Shown here: in pieces, positions 15,903 to 23,446 of the stretch | Numbering within the stretch: position 1 is the first letter of the stretch | How the letters are laid out: every line of letters begins with the position of its first letter | DNA from: Endozoicomonas sp. G2_2 | GTDB lineage: Bacteria > Pseudomonadota > Gammaproteobacteria > Nevskiales > Salinisphaeraceae | Assembly (NCBI RefSeq): GCF_017744135.1 | Contig: NZ_JAGHQU010000003.1 | Coordinates: forward strand, 292,748 to 356,747 | Length of the DNA stretch: 64,000 nucleotides | Direction: 5' to 3' | Notes under the pieces: model-generated | Seen by the model: only the letters and a program-made list of their open reading frames with translations | Database searches by the model: none | Told to the model about the DNA's origin: nothing | Translations under genes and position numbers: made by a program

Positions 15903-16883
15903 CTATTCCTGCGGCTTGATCACCACCTTGCCCGACACCGACCGCGAGGCCAGCGCCTGAATGGCTTCGCCCCCGCGTGCCAGCGGATAGGTTCCGGAGA
16001 TGTGCGGACGCAGCTTGCCTTCCGCCAGCCAGTTGAACAGCGTCTTGAGCTGTTTCTGGTTTTCTCCCGGTTCGCGCTGGGTGAACGAACCCCAGAATAC
16101 GCCGACGATCGAGCAGCCCTTGAGCAGGGCCAGATTCAAGGGCGGTTTCGGAATGGTGCCGGCCGCGAAGCCGATCACCAGCAGACGGCCGCGCCACGCG
16201 GTGCCGCGCAGGGCCTTTTCGGTCATGTCGCCACCGACCGGGTCGTAGACCACGTCCACGCCCTTGCCATCGGTACGCGCCTTGATCGCGTCCTTGAGGT
16301 CTTCGTCGACGTAGTTGATGACCTCGTCCGCGCCGTGCTCGCGGCAGACGTCCAGCTTCTCGGTGCTCGACGCGGCGGCGATCACATGGGCGCCCAGCGC
16401 CTTGCCGATTTCGATCGCCGCCAGGCCCACGCCGCCGGAGGCGCCCAGCACCAGCAGGCTCTCGCCGGACTTCAGCGCGGCGCGGTCGGCCAGGGCGTGA
16501 TAGGTCGTGCCGTAGGTCATCACGAAGGCGGAAGCCGTCACGTGGTCGACGCCGTCCGGCATCGGGATCACGCGGTTGGCGTCGGTCGCGATCTGTTCGG
16601 CCATGGCACCGAAGCCGGTGAACGCGATCACGTTGTCGCCGGCCTTGAGATGCTTCACGTTGTCGCCGACGGCGGCAACCGTGCCGGACAGTTCGCCGCC
16701 GGGAGAGAAGGGCAGGTCCGGCTTGAGCTGGTACTTGTCTTCGATGATGAGGCTGTCCGGAAAGTTCACCGCGGCGGCCTGCACGTCGATGAGCACCTGA
16801 TCGGCGCCGACGTCCGGCGTGGGCATGTCTTCGACGACCAGCGTCTCCGGCGGGCCGAACTGCTTGCAGAGCAATGCTCTCAT
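15903..16883 (-). CDS. Zinc-independent MDR family NADPH:quinone oxidoreductase-like protein
   Basis: Medium-chain dehydrogenase/reductase of 326 residues without catalytic or structural zinc cysteines, placing it with the quinone reductase and enoyl reductase branch. N-terminal GroES-like domain: MRALLCKQFGPPETLVVED, DVQAAAVNFPDSLIIEDKYQ, PGGELSGTVAAVGDNV. Rossmann domain: LLVLGASGGVGLAAIEIGKALGA, then DVVYDPVGGDMTEKALR. Substrate is unknown; relatives beside beta-oxidation-like clusters often act on enoyl-CoA or quinones. The ATG at 16883 has GAAGGAGAG upstream. A strong palindrome at 16933-16950 lies in its leader, and the TetR gene lies just upstream on the same strand, so it may be the regulator's direct target. 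Confidence 0.88.
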   Translation of the reverse strand: MRALLCKQFGPPETLVVEDMPTPDVGADQVLIDVQAAAVNFPDSLIIEDKYQLKPDLPFSPGGELSGTVAAVGDNVKHLKAGDNVIAFTGFGAMAEQIATDANRVIPMPDGVDHVTASAFVMTYGTTYHALADRAALKSGESLLVLGASGGVGLAAIEIGKALGAHVIAAASSTEKLDVCREHGADEVINYVDEDLKDAIKARTDGKGVDVVYDPVGGDMTEKALRGTAWRGRLLVIGFAAGTIPKPPLNLALLKGCSIVGVFWGSFTQREPGENQKQLKTLFNWLAEGKLRPHISGTYPLARGGEAIQALASRSVSGKVVIKPQE

Positions 16884-16932
16884 TCCATCTCTCCTTCGTA
16901 TCGTTATCTCGTGTCGGGCGCGGCCCGATTCG

Positions 16933-16950
16933 TGAACGGACGTTCGTTCA
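16933..16950. promoter_or_regulatory. Candidate TetR operator upstream of the MDR oxidoreductase
   Basis: TGAACGGACGTTCGTTCA is an 18-bp palindrome with only the pair at the sixth and thirteenth bases mismatched. Its form (TGAAC...GTTCA) resembles operators of TetR-type fatty-acid/acyl-CoA regulators. It sits 50 bases before the oxidoreductase start and about 120 bases after the TetR stop. Confidence 0.6.
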
Positions 16951-17068
16951 GCATTCTGCCTGAATCGACGCCGCTTCGGGGCGTGCGCGCGAACTCATGG
17001 TTCTGCGGCTTTGAGTATGCCGCCGGTCCGGAGGTTCCGAACGAACCGGGCCCGGCGGGTTTTGTCGG

Positions 17069-17701
17069 TCAATCGACGGCGTAGCGCGCCAGGAATGTGG
17101 CCGCGGCCTCGTCACAACTACGTTGTACCTTGGCAGACGACGGTCGGCGTTCGTCGTTGAGCATGCGAGGCCAGAAAACCACGCTGGAAATCATGCCGAG
17201 AAACTGTTCCGCGGCGAGGCCGGGATCGGCGACACGCAGCGTGCCGAGCGCGTGCTCGCGTTCGATGAATGCCTTGACCGCAGCCAGAAACGGGCCGTGG
17301 CCGCGCTGTTCCAAGGCGTGTCCCATTTCCGGCAGCCGCAGCGCCTCGGCGATCAGCGCGCGCACGAGCGGATGAAAATGCGGCGTCAGGATCAGCCGGG
17401 CGTAGTGCTGCGCGATCTCGGGCAGGACCGTCCGCGGTTGGCCGGCCGGCAACTCGGCCAGCGACTCCGGCGACGCGTCGAGAAACGGGCGTTCGATGAT
17501 CTGGGCGAACAGCTCGTCCTTGCTCGGGAAGTGTCGGTACAGCGTGGCGGTCGACACATCGGCGGCGCGCGCGATGCGGCTCAGGCTGGTGCCGGAAAAG
17601 CCGCGATCGAGAAAACATTCGAGCGCGGCGTCGAGGATCGCATCGCGTTTTTCCTGTGAGATCTGGCGCTGGTAGGCGGCCGCCGGGCTGGCGCTGGGCA
17701 T
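17069..17701 (-). CDS. TetR family transcriptional regulator, likely of the atu genes
   Basis: A 210-residue TetR regulator. The N-terminal helix-turn-helix spans about residues 17-62: KRDAILDAALECFLDRGFSGTSLSRIARAADVSTATLYRHFPSKDELF. The C-terminal ligand domain ends FLARYAVD. The start at 17701 (MPSASPAAAY) puts the HTH at the usual place; the open frame continues upstream into the divergent atuA but without family similarity. It is divergent from atuA with about 130 bases between, the arrangement of atuR in Pseudomonas, so repression relieved by a terpenoyl-CoA is the natural inference. It may also control the quinone-oxidoreductase-like gene downstream. Confidence 0.87.
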   Translation of the reverse strand: MPSASPAAAYQRQISQEKRDAILDAALECFLDRGFSGTSLSRIARAADVSTATLYRHFPSKDELFAQIIERPFLDASPESLAELPAGQPRTVLPEIAQHYARLILTPHFHPLVRALIAEALRLPEMGHALEQRGHGPFLAAVKAFIEREHALGTLRVADPGLAAEQFLGMISSVVFWPRMLNDERRPSSAKVQRSCDEAAATFLARYAVD

Positions 17702-17751
17702 GGGCGAGTCGGCTGTCGGTGATGTGCTCAGTCTAGCGTATTTAGCCCTAA

Positions 17752-17762
17752 AGTGAGTCACT
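17752..17762. promoter_or_regulatory. Short palindrome between tetR and atuA
   Basis: AGTGAGTCACT is a perfect dyad around a central G in the divergent promoter region, 50 bases from the TetR start and 71 from the first possible atuA start. It may be an operator, but its sequence differs from the palindrome at 16933. Confidence 0.35.
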
Positions 17763-17833
17763 CGACTTGACTTAGAAAATGCCGCGTCGCAGTCTTTCTG
17801 TCGAACAGCCCGGGCGCCGGGTTCGCGGCAGAC

Positions 17834-19681
17834 ATGAGCGCCGCGACGCGGGGGCGGGCATCGCCACATGGAGTGACAATCGCCGTGGATTCGATTCGTA
17901 TCGGCTGTGCATCCGCCTTCTGGGGCGATAGCAACGCGGCTGCCGCGCAGCTCGTCGAGCACGGCGAGCTCGACTATCTGGTTTTCGACTATCTGTCGGA
18001 AATTACCATGTCGATTCTGGCCGCCAAGCGCCGGCGCGACCCGAATGCGGGCTATGCCGAGGATTTCGTCAGCCACGCGCTCGCGCCCGTACTCAGCACG
18101 ATCAAGGCGCGCGGTATTCGTGTGATCAGCAATGCCGGCGGTATCAACCCGGCCGCCTGTCGCGACGCCCTCGTAGAAGCCGCGGCGGCTGCCGGTGTGG
18201 AATTCAATATCGCCATCGTCACCGGCGACGATCTCATGGACCAGCGCGAACGCCTGGAAGATGCCATTACCCCCATGCCCGGAGAGGGGCCGATGCCGGC
18301 TCGGCTCGTGAGCATGAATGCCTATCTCGGGGCGCCGGGCATCGTGGCCGCGCTCGCCGACGGCGCGGATATGGTGATCACTGGCCGCTGTGTCGACAGC
18401 GCCGTCGCGCTCGCGCCGCTGATCCACGAATTCGGCTGGGCGTGGAACGACTACGACCGGCTCGCCCAGGGCAGCCTGGCCGGGCATATCATCGAATGCG
18501 GCTGCCAGTGCACGGGCGGCAACTTCACCGACTGGCATCTCGTCGCCGACGGCTTTGCCGACATGGGCTACCCCATCGTCGAGGTCGAGCCCAGCGGCGA
18601 CTTCGTCGTGACCAAGCCATCAAATACCGGCGGGCTGGTCAGCCCTCACACCGTGGGCGAGCAGATGCTCTACGAAATCGGTGATCCGCGCGCGTATCTG
18701 TTGCCGGATGTCGCTTGCGATTTCACCCGCGTACGGCTCGAGCAGGTCGGCGACGATCGCGTCTCGGTACGCGGTGCGGCCGGCCGCGCGCCGAACGCCG
18801 ACTACAAGATTTCGGCGACCTATATGGAGGGCTATCGCTGTACCGCGCTGTTCGTGGTCGGCGGCATCGATGCGCCGGCCAAGGCGCACCGCATCGCGAA
18901 CGCAATCCTCGCGCGCTGCGAGCGCCTGTTCGGCGAAGCAGGGCTCGCCCCGTTCGCGGGTCGAGAGATCGACGCGCTGGGGGCGGAGTCCATGTACGGC
19001 GCGCATGCGCGCGCCGGCGCCGCCGCGACCCGGGAAGTGGTCGCCAAGATCGCCGTGCGGCACGACACGCGTGAAGCGCTCGAGCTGTTTACCCGCGAGA
19101 TCGCCGAGGCCGCGACCGGCATGGCGCCGGGCCTGACCGGCTTTTTCGGCGGCCGGCCGAACGTGAGCCCTGTGATTCGCCTGTATTCCTGTTTCGTGCC
19201 CAAGGCCGACGTGCCGGTCACGGTCGAAACGCAGTCGGGCGCGCGCGCCGTGCCCCTCGCGACCGAGGGCGGCTTCACGCCGGACGCGCTGCCAGACACG
19301 AACGGTACCGAGGTCTGGCAGGTCGGCCCGGATGCCGTGCCCGTGCCGCTCGTTCGTCTCGCGCTGGCGCGCAGCGGCGACAAGGGCGACGCCGCCAATA
19401 TCGGAGTGATCGCACGTGATCCGGCCCATCTGCCGTACCTGCGCGCGGCACTGACCGATACAGCGGTGGCCGCGTATTTCTCGCATCTGCTCGACGGCGA
19501 AGTGAGGCACTGGGAGCTGCCCGGCACGGCGTCGATGAATTTCCTGCTCACCCGCGTGCTCGGCGGCGGGGGCATCGCTTCGCTGCGCACCGACCCGCAG
19601 GGCAAATGCTTCGGCCAGATGTTGCTCGATTTCCCGATTCCCGTACCGGCCGTGCTCGCGGCGCGGCTGAATGAGGCCTAA
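17834..19681 (+). CDS. atuA: Acyclic terpene utilisation protein AtuA
   Basis: AtuA is required for citronellol/geraniol growth in Pseudomonas, but its reaction is not firmly known. The 615-residue frame has the AtuA (DUF1446) core: IRIGCASAFWGDSNAAAAQLV, HGELDYLVFDYLSEITMSIL, RVISNAGGINPAACRDAL, and CVDSAVALAPLIHEFGWAWNDYD split over the middle. A C-terminal AtuA-like ferredoxin-fold domain follows from about residue 500 (LVRLALARSGDKGDAANIGV). The ATG at 17834 is listed, but GTG at 17882 is a serious alternative: GGAG lies 8 bases before it, and family members start close to IRIGCASGFWGD. The next gene starts 2 bases after the stop. Confidence 0.88.
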   Translation: MSAATRGRASPHGVTIAVDSIRIGCASAFWGDSNAAAAQLVEHGELDYLVFDYLSEITMSILAAKRRRDPNAGYAEDFVSHALAPVLSTIKARGIRVISNAGGINPAACRDALVEAAAAAGVEFNIAIVTGDDLMDQRERLEDAITPMPGEGPMPARLVSMNAYLGAPGIVAALADGADMVITGRCVDSAVALAPLIHEFGWAWNDYDRLAQGSLAGHIIECGCQCTGGNFTDWHLVADGFADMGYPIVEVEPSGDFVVTKPSNTGGLVSPHTVGEQMLYEIGDPRAYLLPDVACDFTRVRLEQVGDDRVSVRGAAGRAPNADYKISATYMEGYRCTALFVVGGIDAPAKAHRIANAILARCERLFGEAGLAPFAGREIDALGAESMYGAHARAGAAATREVVAKIAVRHDTREALELFTREIAEAATGMAPGLTGFFGGRPNVSPVIRLYSCFVPKADVPVTVETQSGARAVPLATEGGFTPDALPDTNGTEVWQVGPDAVPVPLVRLALARSGDKGDAANIGVIARDPAHLPYLRAALTDTAVAAYFSHLLDGEVRHWELPGTASMNFLLTRVLGGGGIASLRTDPQGKCFGQMLLDFPIPVPAVLAARLNEA

Positions 19682-19683
19682 CC

Positions 19684-20850
19684 ATGCAGTTCACCCCCGA
19701 ACATGAATCCCTGCGCGATACCGTCGCCCGTTTTGTCGACAAGGAGATCAATCCGCATGTCGACGCCTGGGAGGCGGCGCAGCAGTTTCCCTCCCACCAG
19801 CTGTTTCGCCAGATGGGCGATCTGGGCCTGCTCGGCATCCACAAGCCCGAAGCCTATGGTGGTATGGGCCTCAATTATTCCTATGCCATGGTCGCCGCCG
19901 AGGAGCTGGGCCGGATCAAATGCGGCGGCGTGCCGATGGCGATCGGCGTGCAGACCGATATGGCCACGCCTGCGCTCGCGCGCTACGGCAGCGATGAACT
20001 GCGGCGCGAATTCCTGGCTCCTGCGATCGCCGGCGAACAAGTTGCCGCGATCGGCGTGTCCGAGCCGCAGGCCGGCTCCGATGTCGCCCAGCTCAAGACC
20101 ACCGCGCGCGTCGACGGCGACGACTACGTCATCAACGGCTCCAAGATGTGGATCACCAACGGCATGAAGGCCGACTGGATCTGTCTGCTCGCCAACACCT
20201 CGGACGGCCCCGCGCACAAGAACAAGTCGCTGATCGTGGTGCCGCTGGATACGCCGGGCGTGGAGCGCGCGCGCAAACTGCATAAGCTCGGGATGTGGTC
20301 TTCCGATACGGCCCAGCTGTTCTTCGACGACGTGCGCGTGCCGCGGCGCCACCTGATCGGCGAGGAGGGCATGGGTTTCACCATGCAGATGCAGCAGTTC
20401 CAGGAGGAGCGCATCTTTGCGGCGGCGTCGGCGCTCAAGGGTCTGGAGAATATCGTTCAGCGCACCGTCGAATACACGGCCGAGCGCCAGACCTTCGGCA
20501 CGCCGATCCTGCACAACCAGGTGGTGCATTTTCGCCTGGCCGAACTGCAGACCGAGATCGAGGCGTTGCGATCGCTGGTCTATCGCTGCTGTGAACGCTA
20601 CATCGCCGACCCGAACGACAGCGGCGTGCTGCAGTTGGCCTCCATGGCCAAACTCAAGACCGGCCGGCTGGTGCGCGAAGTCACCGATGCCTGCTTGCAG
20701 TACTGGGGTGGACAGGGTTACATGTGGGAAGCCGAGGTCTCGCGGGCCTACCGCGATACGCGGCTGGTCTCGATCGGCGGCGGGGCGGACGAGGTCATGC
20801 TCGGCATCATCTGCAAGACCATGGGCATTCTGCCCGGCCAGCGCGGGTAG
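19684..20850 (+). CDS. atuD: Acyl-CoA dehydrogenase, probable citronellyl-CoA dehydrogenase AtuD
   Basis: FAD acyl-CoA dehydrogenase of 388 residues, expected to desaturate citronellyl-CoA to cis-geranyl-CoA and pass electrons to ETF. The FAD and substrate motifs are AIGVSEPQAGSDVAQLKT and KMWITNGMKADW; the C-terminal helical domain contains RQTFGTPILHNQVVHFRLAEL and CLQYWGGQGYMWEAEVSRAYRD (as two runs), with the dimer-contact loop near SIGGGADEVMLGIICKTMG. An isovaleryl-CoA dehydrogenase role in leucine breakdown would look similar; the adjacent atuA and the carboxylase genes favour the terpene pathway. It starts 2 bases after atuA and ends 5 bases before atuC, so it is within one operon. 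Confidence 0.82.
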   Translation: MQFTPEHESLRDTVARFVDKEINPHVDAWEAAQQFPSHQLFRQMGDLGLLGIHKPEAYGGMGLNYSYAMVAAEELGRIKCGGVPMAIGVQTDMATPALARYGSDELRREFLAPAIAGEQVAAIGVSEPQAGSDVAQLKTTARVDGDDYVINGSKMWITNGMKADWICLLANTSDGPAHKNKSLIVVPLDTPGVERARKLHKLGMWSSDTAQLFFDDVRVPRRHLIGEEGMGFTMQMQQFQEERIFAAASALKGLENIVQRTVEYTAERQTFGTPILHNQVVHFRLAELQTEIEALRSLVYRCCERYIADPNDSGVLQLASMAKLKTGRLVREVTDACLQYWGGQGYMWEAEVSRAYRDTRLVSIGGGADEVMLGIICKTMGILPGQRG

Positions 20851-20855
20851 TCGCG

Positions 20856-22472
20856 GTGGCCATTTTGCCTACAAGCGTCGAGCCGGCGTCCGAGACGTAC
20901 AAGCGCAACCGCGACGGCATGCTCGCCGCCGTCGATGCGCTGCGCGAGATCGAGGCGAGCGTACATGCCACCGAGCAGAGCAAGGCCGCCCGTTTTCGCG
21001 AGCGTGAACAGCTGCTGCCGCGTGATCGCGTGAACCTGTTGCTGGATCGTGGCTCGCCGTTTCTGGAACTGTCCACGCTGTGTGGCTACGGCTGCCACGA
21101 CGACAACGACGGTTCGCTCGCGGGCGGCAACAGCATCTGCGGCATCGGTTATGTATCCGGCGTGCGCTGCATGATCAATGCCTCCAACAGCGCCATCAAG
21201 GGCGGCACGATGACGCCCTGGGGCGTGCAGAAGACGCTACGTGTCCAGGAGATCGCGCGGCTGCAGAAGCTGCCGGTGGTGTCGCTGGTGGAATCCGGCG
21301 GCGCCAACCTGCTCTATCAGGACGAGATGTTCGTGCAGGGCGGGCGTACCTTCGCCAATCAGGCGCGGCTGTCCGCCCAGGGCGTGCCACAGATCACGGT
21401 CGTGCACGGTTCTTCCACCGCGGGCGGCGCTTATATGCCGGGCCTGTCCGACTACGTGATCATGGTGCGCGGTCGCGCGAAGGTGTTTCTTGCCGGCCCG
21501 CCGCTGCTCAAGGCCGCGACCGGCGAGATCGCCGACGACGAAGAGCTCGGCGGTGCCGACATGCATGCCGGCACCGCCGGCACCTGCGAATACCTGGCCG
21601 CGGACGACGCGGATGGCATCCGCCAGGCGCGCGAAGTCGTCGCCCGGCTGGACTGGAACGCGAACCGGCCCGCGGCCGCGCCGCCCGCCTTCGCCGCGCC
21701 GCGCCACGATATCGACGAACTCTGCGGCCTCGTCGGCGACGATCACCGCAAGCCCTACGACTGCCGCGAAGTAATCGCGCGCCTGATCGACGATTCCGAC
21801 TTCGACGAATTCAAGGCCGATTTCGACGCCCAGCTGATCTGCGGACACGCCGCGATCGAGGGCCGGACGGTGGGCTTTCTCGGCAACAACGGGCCGATCA
21901 CCACCAAAGGCGCGAACAAGGCCGCGCAGTTCATCCAGCTCTGTTGCCAGTCGGACATCCCGCTTGTGTTTCTGCAGAACATCACCGGCTACATGGTCGG
22001 CAAGGACGCCGAGCAGGGCGGCATGGTCAAGCACGGCTCGAAGATGATTCAGGCGGTGGCGAACGCGCATGTACCCAGGATCACGCTGGTGATCGGCGGC
22101 TCATTCGGGGCTGGCAACTACGGCATGTGCGGGCGCGGTTTCGACCCGGATTTCATCTTCGCCTGGCCCAACTCGCGCACCGCGGTCATGGGCGGCGAAC
22201 AGGCGGCGGGCGTGATGCGCATCGTCACCGAAGGCAAATACGCCGCCCGCGGCGAGTCCGTGCCGGAAGGCATGATCGAGAAGATGCATGCCGGCATTAC
22301 CGCCAAGTTCGAGGAACAGGCCCACGCCTTCTACGGCAGCGCGCGCCTGTTCGACGACGGCCTGATCGACCCGCGCGACAGCCGCCGCGTGTTGGCATTC
22401 ACGTTGTCGATCTGTCGCGACGCACGACGGCGCAGCCTGTCGCCCAACAGCTTTGGCGTGGCGCGTTTCTGA
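20856..22472 (+). CDS. atuC: Geranyl-CoA carboxylase beta (carboxyltransferase) subunit AtuC
   Basis: Carboxyltransferase subunit of a biotin-dependent acyl-CoA carboxylase, 538 residues, the length I recall for AtuC. GTG at 20856 is chosen: it follows the atuD stop by 5 bases and gives the family N-terminus (VAILPTSVEPASETYKRN). The two crotonase-like halves show SNSAIKGGTMTPWGVQKTLR, GGANLLYQDEMFVQGGRTFA, HGSSTAGGAYMPGLSDYVIM, then LQNITGYMVGKDAEQGGMVK, IGGSFGAGNYGMCGRGFDPD and VMGGEQAAGVM. Where methylcrotonyl-CoA carboxylases usually read FGRIF, this reads GGRTF (162-166), a smaller residue compatible with a longer acyl chain. That supports geranyl-CoA over methylcrotonyl-CoA but is not proof. 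Confidence 0.85.
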   Translation: MAILPTSVEPASETYKRNRDGMLAAVDALREIEASVHATEQSKAARFREREQLLPRDRVNLLLDRGSPFLELSTLCGYGCHDDNDGSLAGGNSICGIGYVSGVRCMINASNSAIKGGTMTPWGVQKTLRVQEIARLQKLPVVSLVESGGANLLYQDEMFVQGGRTFANQARLSAQGVPQITVVHGSSTAGGAYMPGLSDYVIMVRGRAKVFLAGPPLLKAATGEIADDEELGGADMHAGTAGTCEYLAADDADGIRQAREVVARLDWNANRPAAAPPAFAAPRHDIDELCGLVGDDHRKPYDCREVIARLIDDSDFDEFKADFDAQLICGHAAIEGRTVGFLGNNGPITTKGANKAAQFIQLCCQSDIPLVFLQNITGYMVGKDAEQGGMVKHGSKMIQAVANAHVPRITLVIGGSFGAGNYGMCGRGFDPDFIFAWPNSRTAVMGGEQAAGVMRIVTEGKYAARGESVPEGMIEKMHAGITAKFEEQAHAFYGSARLFDDGLIDPRDSRRVLAFTLSICRDARRRSLSPNSFGVARF

Positions 22473-22587
22473 TGGGCGTCCCTGTTCATGGGCGGGGTCA
22501 CGGCAACGGACTCTGTGGTTCCTCATTCGCCCGTCGCGGTTCGCTTGCTTGCCGAAACGCGGCGCCTGTTCATTCGGAGAGCATCTG

Positions 22588-23391
22588 ATGACCTTACCGC
22601 AAACCCGCCATCTCGCCCTGGAGCTTGTCGATGGCATGCTCTACGTCACCCTCGACCGGCCCGACGTGTCCAACGCGCTCAACGGCGAGATGGTCGAGGA
22701 GCTCGCGGCCACGGTCGACGCGATCCACGACGATCGCAGCGTGCGCGCGCTTGTCCTGCAGGGCCGTGGGCGGCATTTCTGTGCCGGTGCGGACCTGAAA
22801 TCCATTGCCGGCGATACCGGTGCTGCGGCGCGTTCGCGGGTGGTCGCCTTCAACCGCCGTTTCGGCGAGGTGCTCGCGCGCATCGACAGCGCGCCGCAGG
22901 CGGTGGTCGTGGTGGCCCAGGGTGCGGCACTCGGCGGTGGCTTCGGTCTGCTGTGCGTGTCCGATATCGCGATCGTCACCCGCGACGCGAAAATGGGCAT
23001 GCCGGAAACGCGGCTCGGCCTGCCGGCCGCCCAGATCCTGCCGTTCGTTGTCGCGCGTATCGGGCTGACCCAGGCGCGGCGGATCGCGATGTGCGGTCTG
23101 CGTTTCGACGGCGCCGAGGCCCATCGACTGGGCGTGGCCCATGAGCTGGCCGACGATGCCGACGACGCGGCTGCGCGGTTGAACACCGTCCTCGCCGACA
23201 TTCGTGCCTGCGCGCCAGGGGCGAACGCGGCGACGAAACAGATTCTCGCCGCCCTCGACACCACGCCGTCCGGCGCGTTACTGGACGCTGCGGCCGAACA
23301 CTTTGCCGACTGCCTGACAGGCGAGGAGGGCCGGGAAGGCACCCGCGCCTTTACCGAGAAGCGGCCGCCGTTCTGGGCCGACACGCCATGA
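22588..23391 (+). CDS. atuE: Enoyl-CoA hydratase, probable isohexenylglutaconyl-CoA hydratase AtuE
   Basis: Crotonase-fold hydratase of 267 residues. The oxyanion-hole regions are GRGRHFCAGADLKSIAGD and QGAALGGGFGLLCVSDIAIV; MGMPETRLGLPAAQILPFVV is the typical third block. In the Atu route this step hydrates isohexenylglutaconyl-CoA after carboxylation. The ATG at 22588 follows GGAGAG by about 8 bases; the frame is open further upstream but overlaps atuC. The spacing from atuC (115 bases) is wider than elsewhere in the operon. A methylglutaconyl-CoA hydratase (LiuC-like) is the alternative by sequence, as in the leucine pathway. Confidence 0.82.
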   Translation: MTLPQTRHLALELVDGMLYVTLDRPDVSNALNGEMVEELAATVDAIHDDRSVRALVLQGRGRHFCAGADLKSIAGDTGAAARSRVVAFNRRFGEVLARIDSAPQAVVVVAQGAALGGGFGLLCVSDIAIVTRDAKMGMPETRLGLPAAQILPFVVARIGLTQARRIAMCGLRFDGAEAHRLGVAHELADDADDAAARLNTVLADIRACAPGANAATKQILAALDTTPSGALLDAAAEHFADCLTGEEGREGTRAFTEKRPPFWADTP

Positions 23392-23446
23392 GCTGCGTGC
23401 TGCCCACGTCGCCGCGCGGCGTCGACATCGCCATGGAGCTCGACAC

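Noticed and set aside
17702..18538. N-terminal extension of the TetR frame into atuA
   Set aside because: No similarity in the extension; the TetR helix-turn-helix needs the 17701 start.
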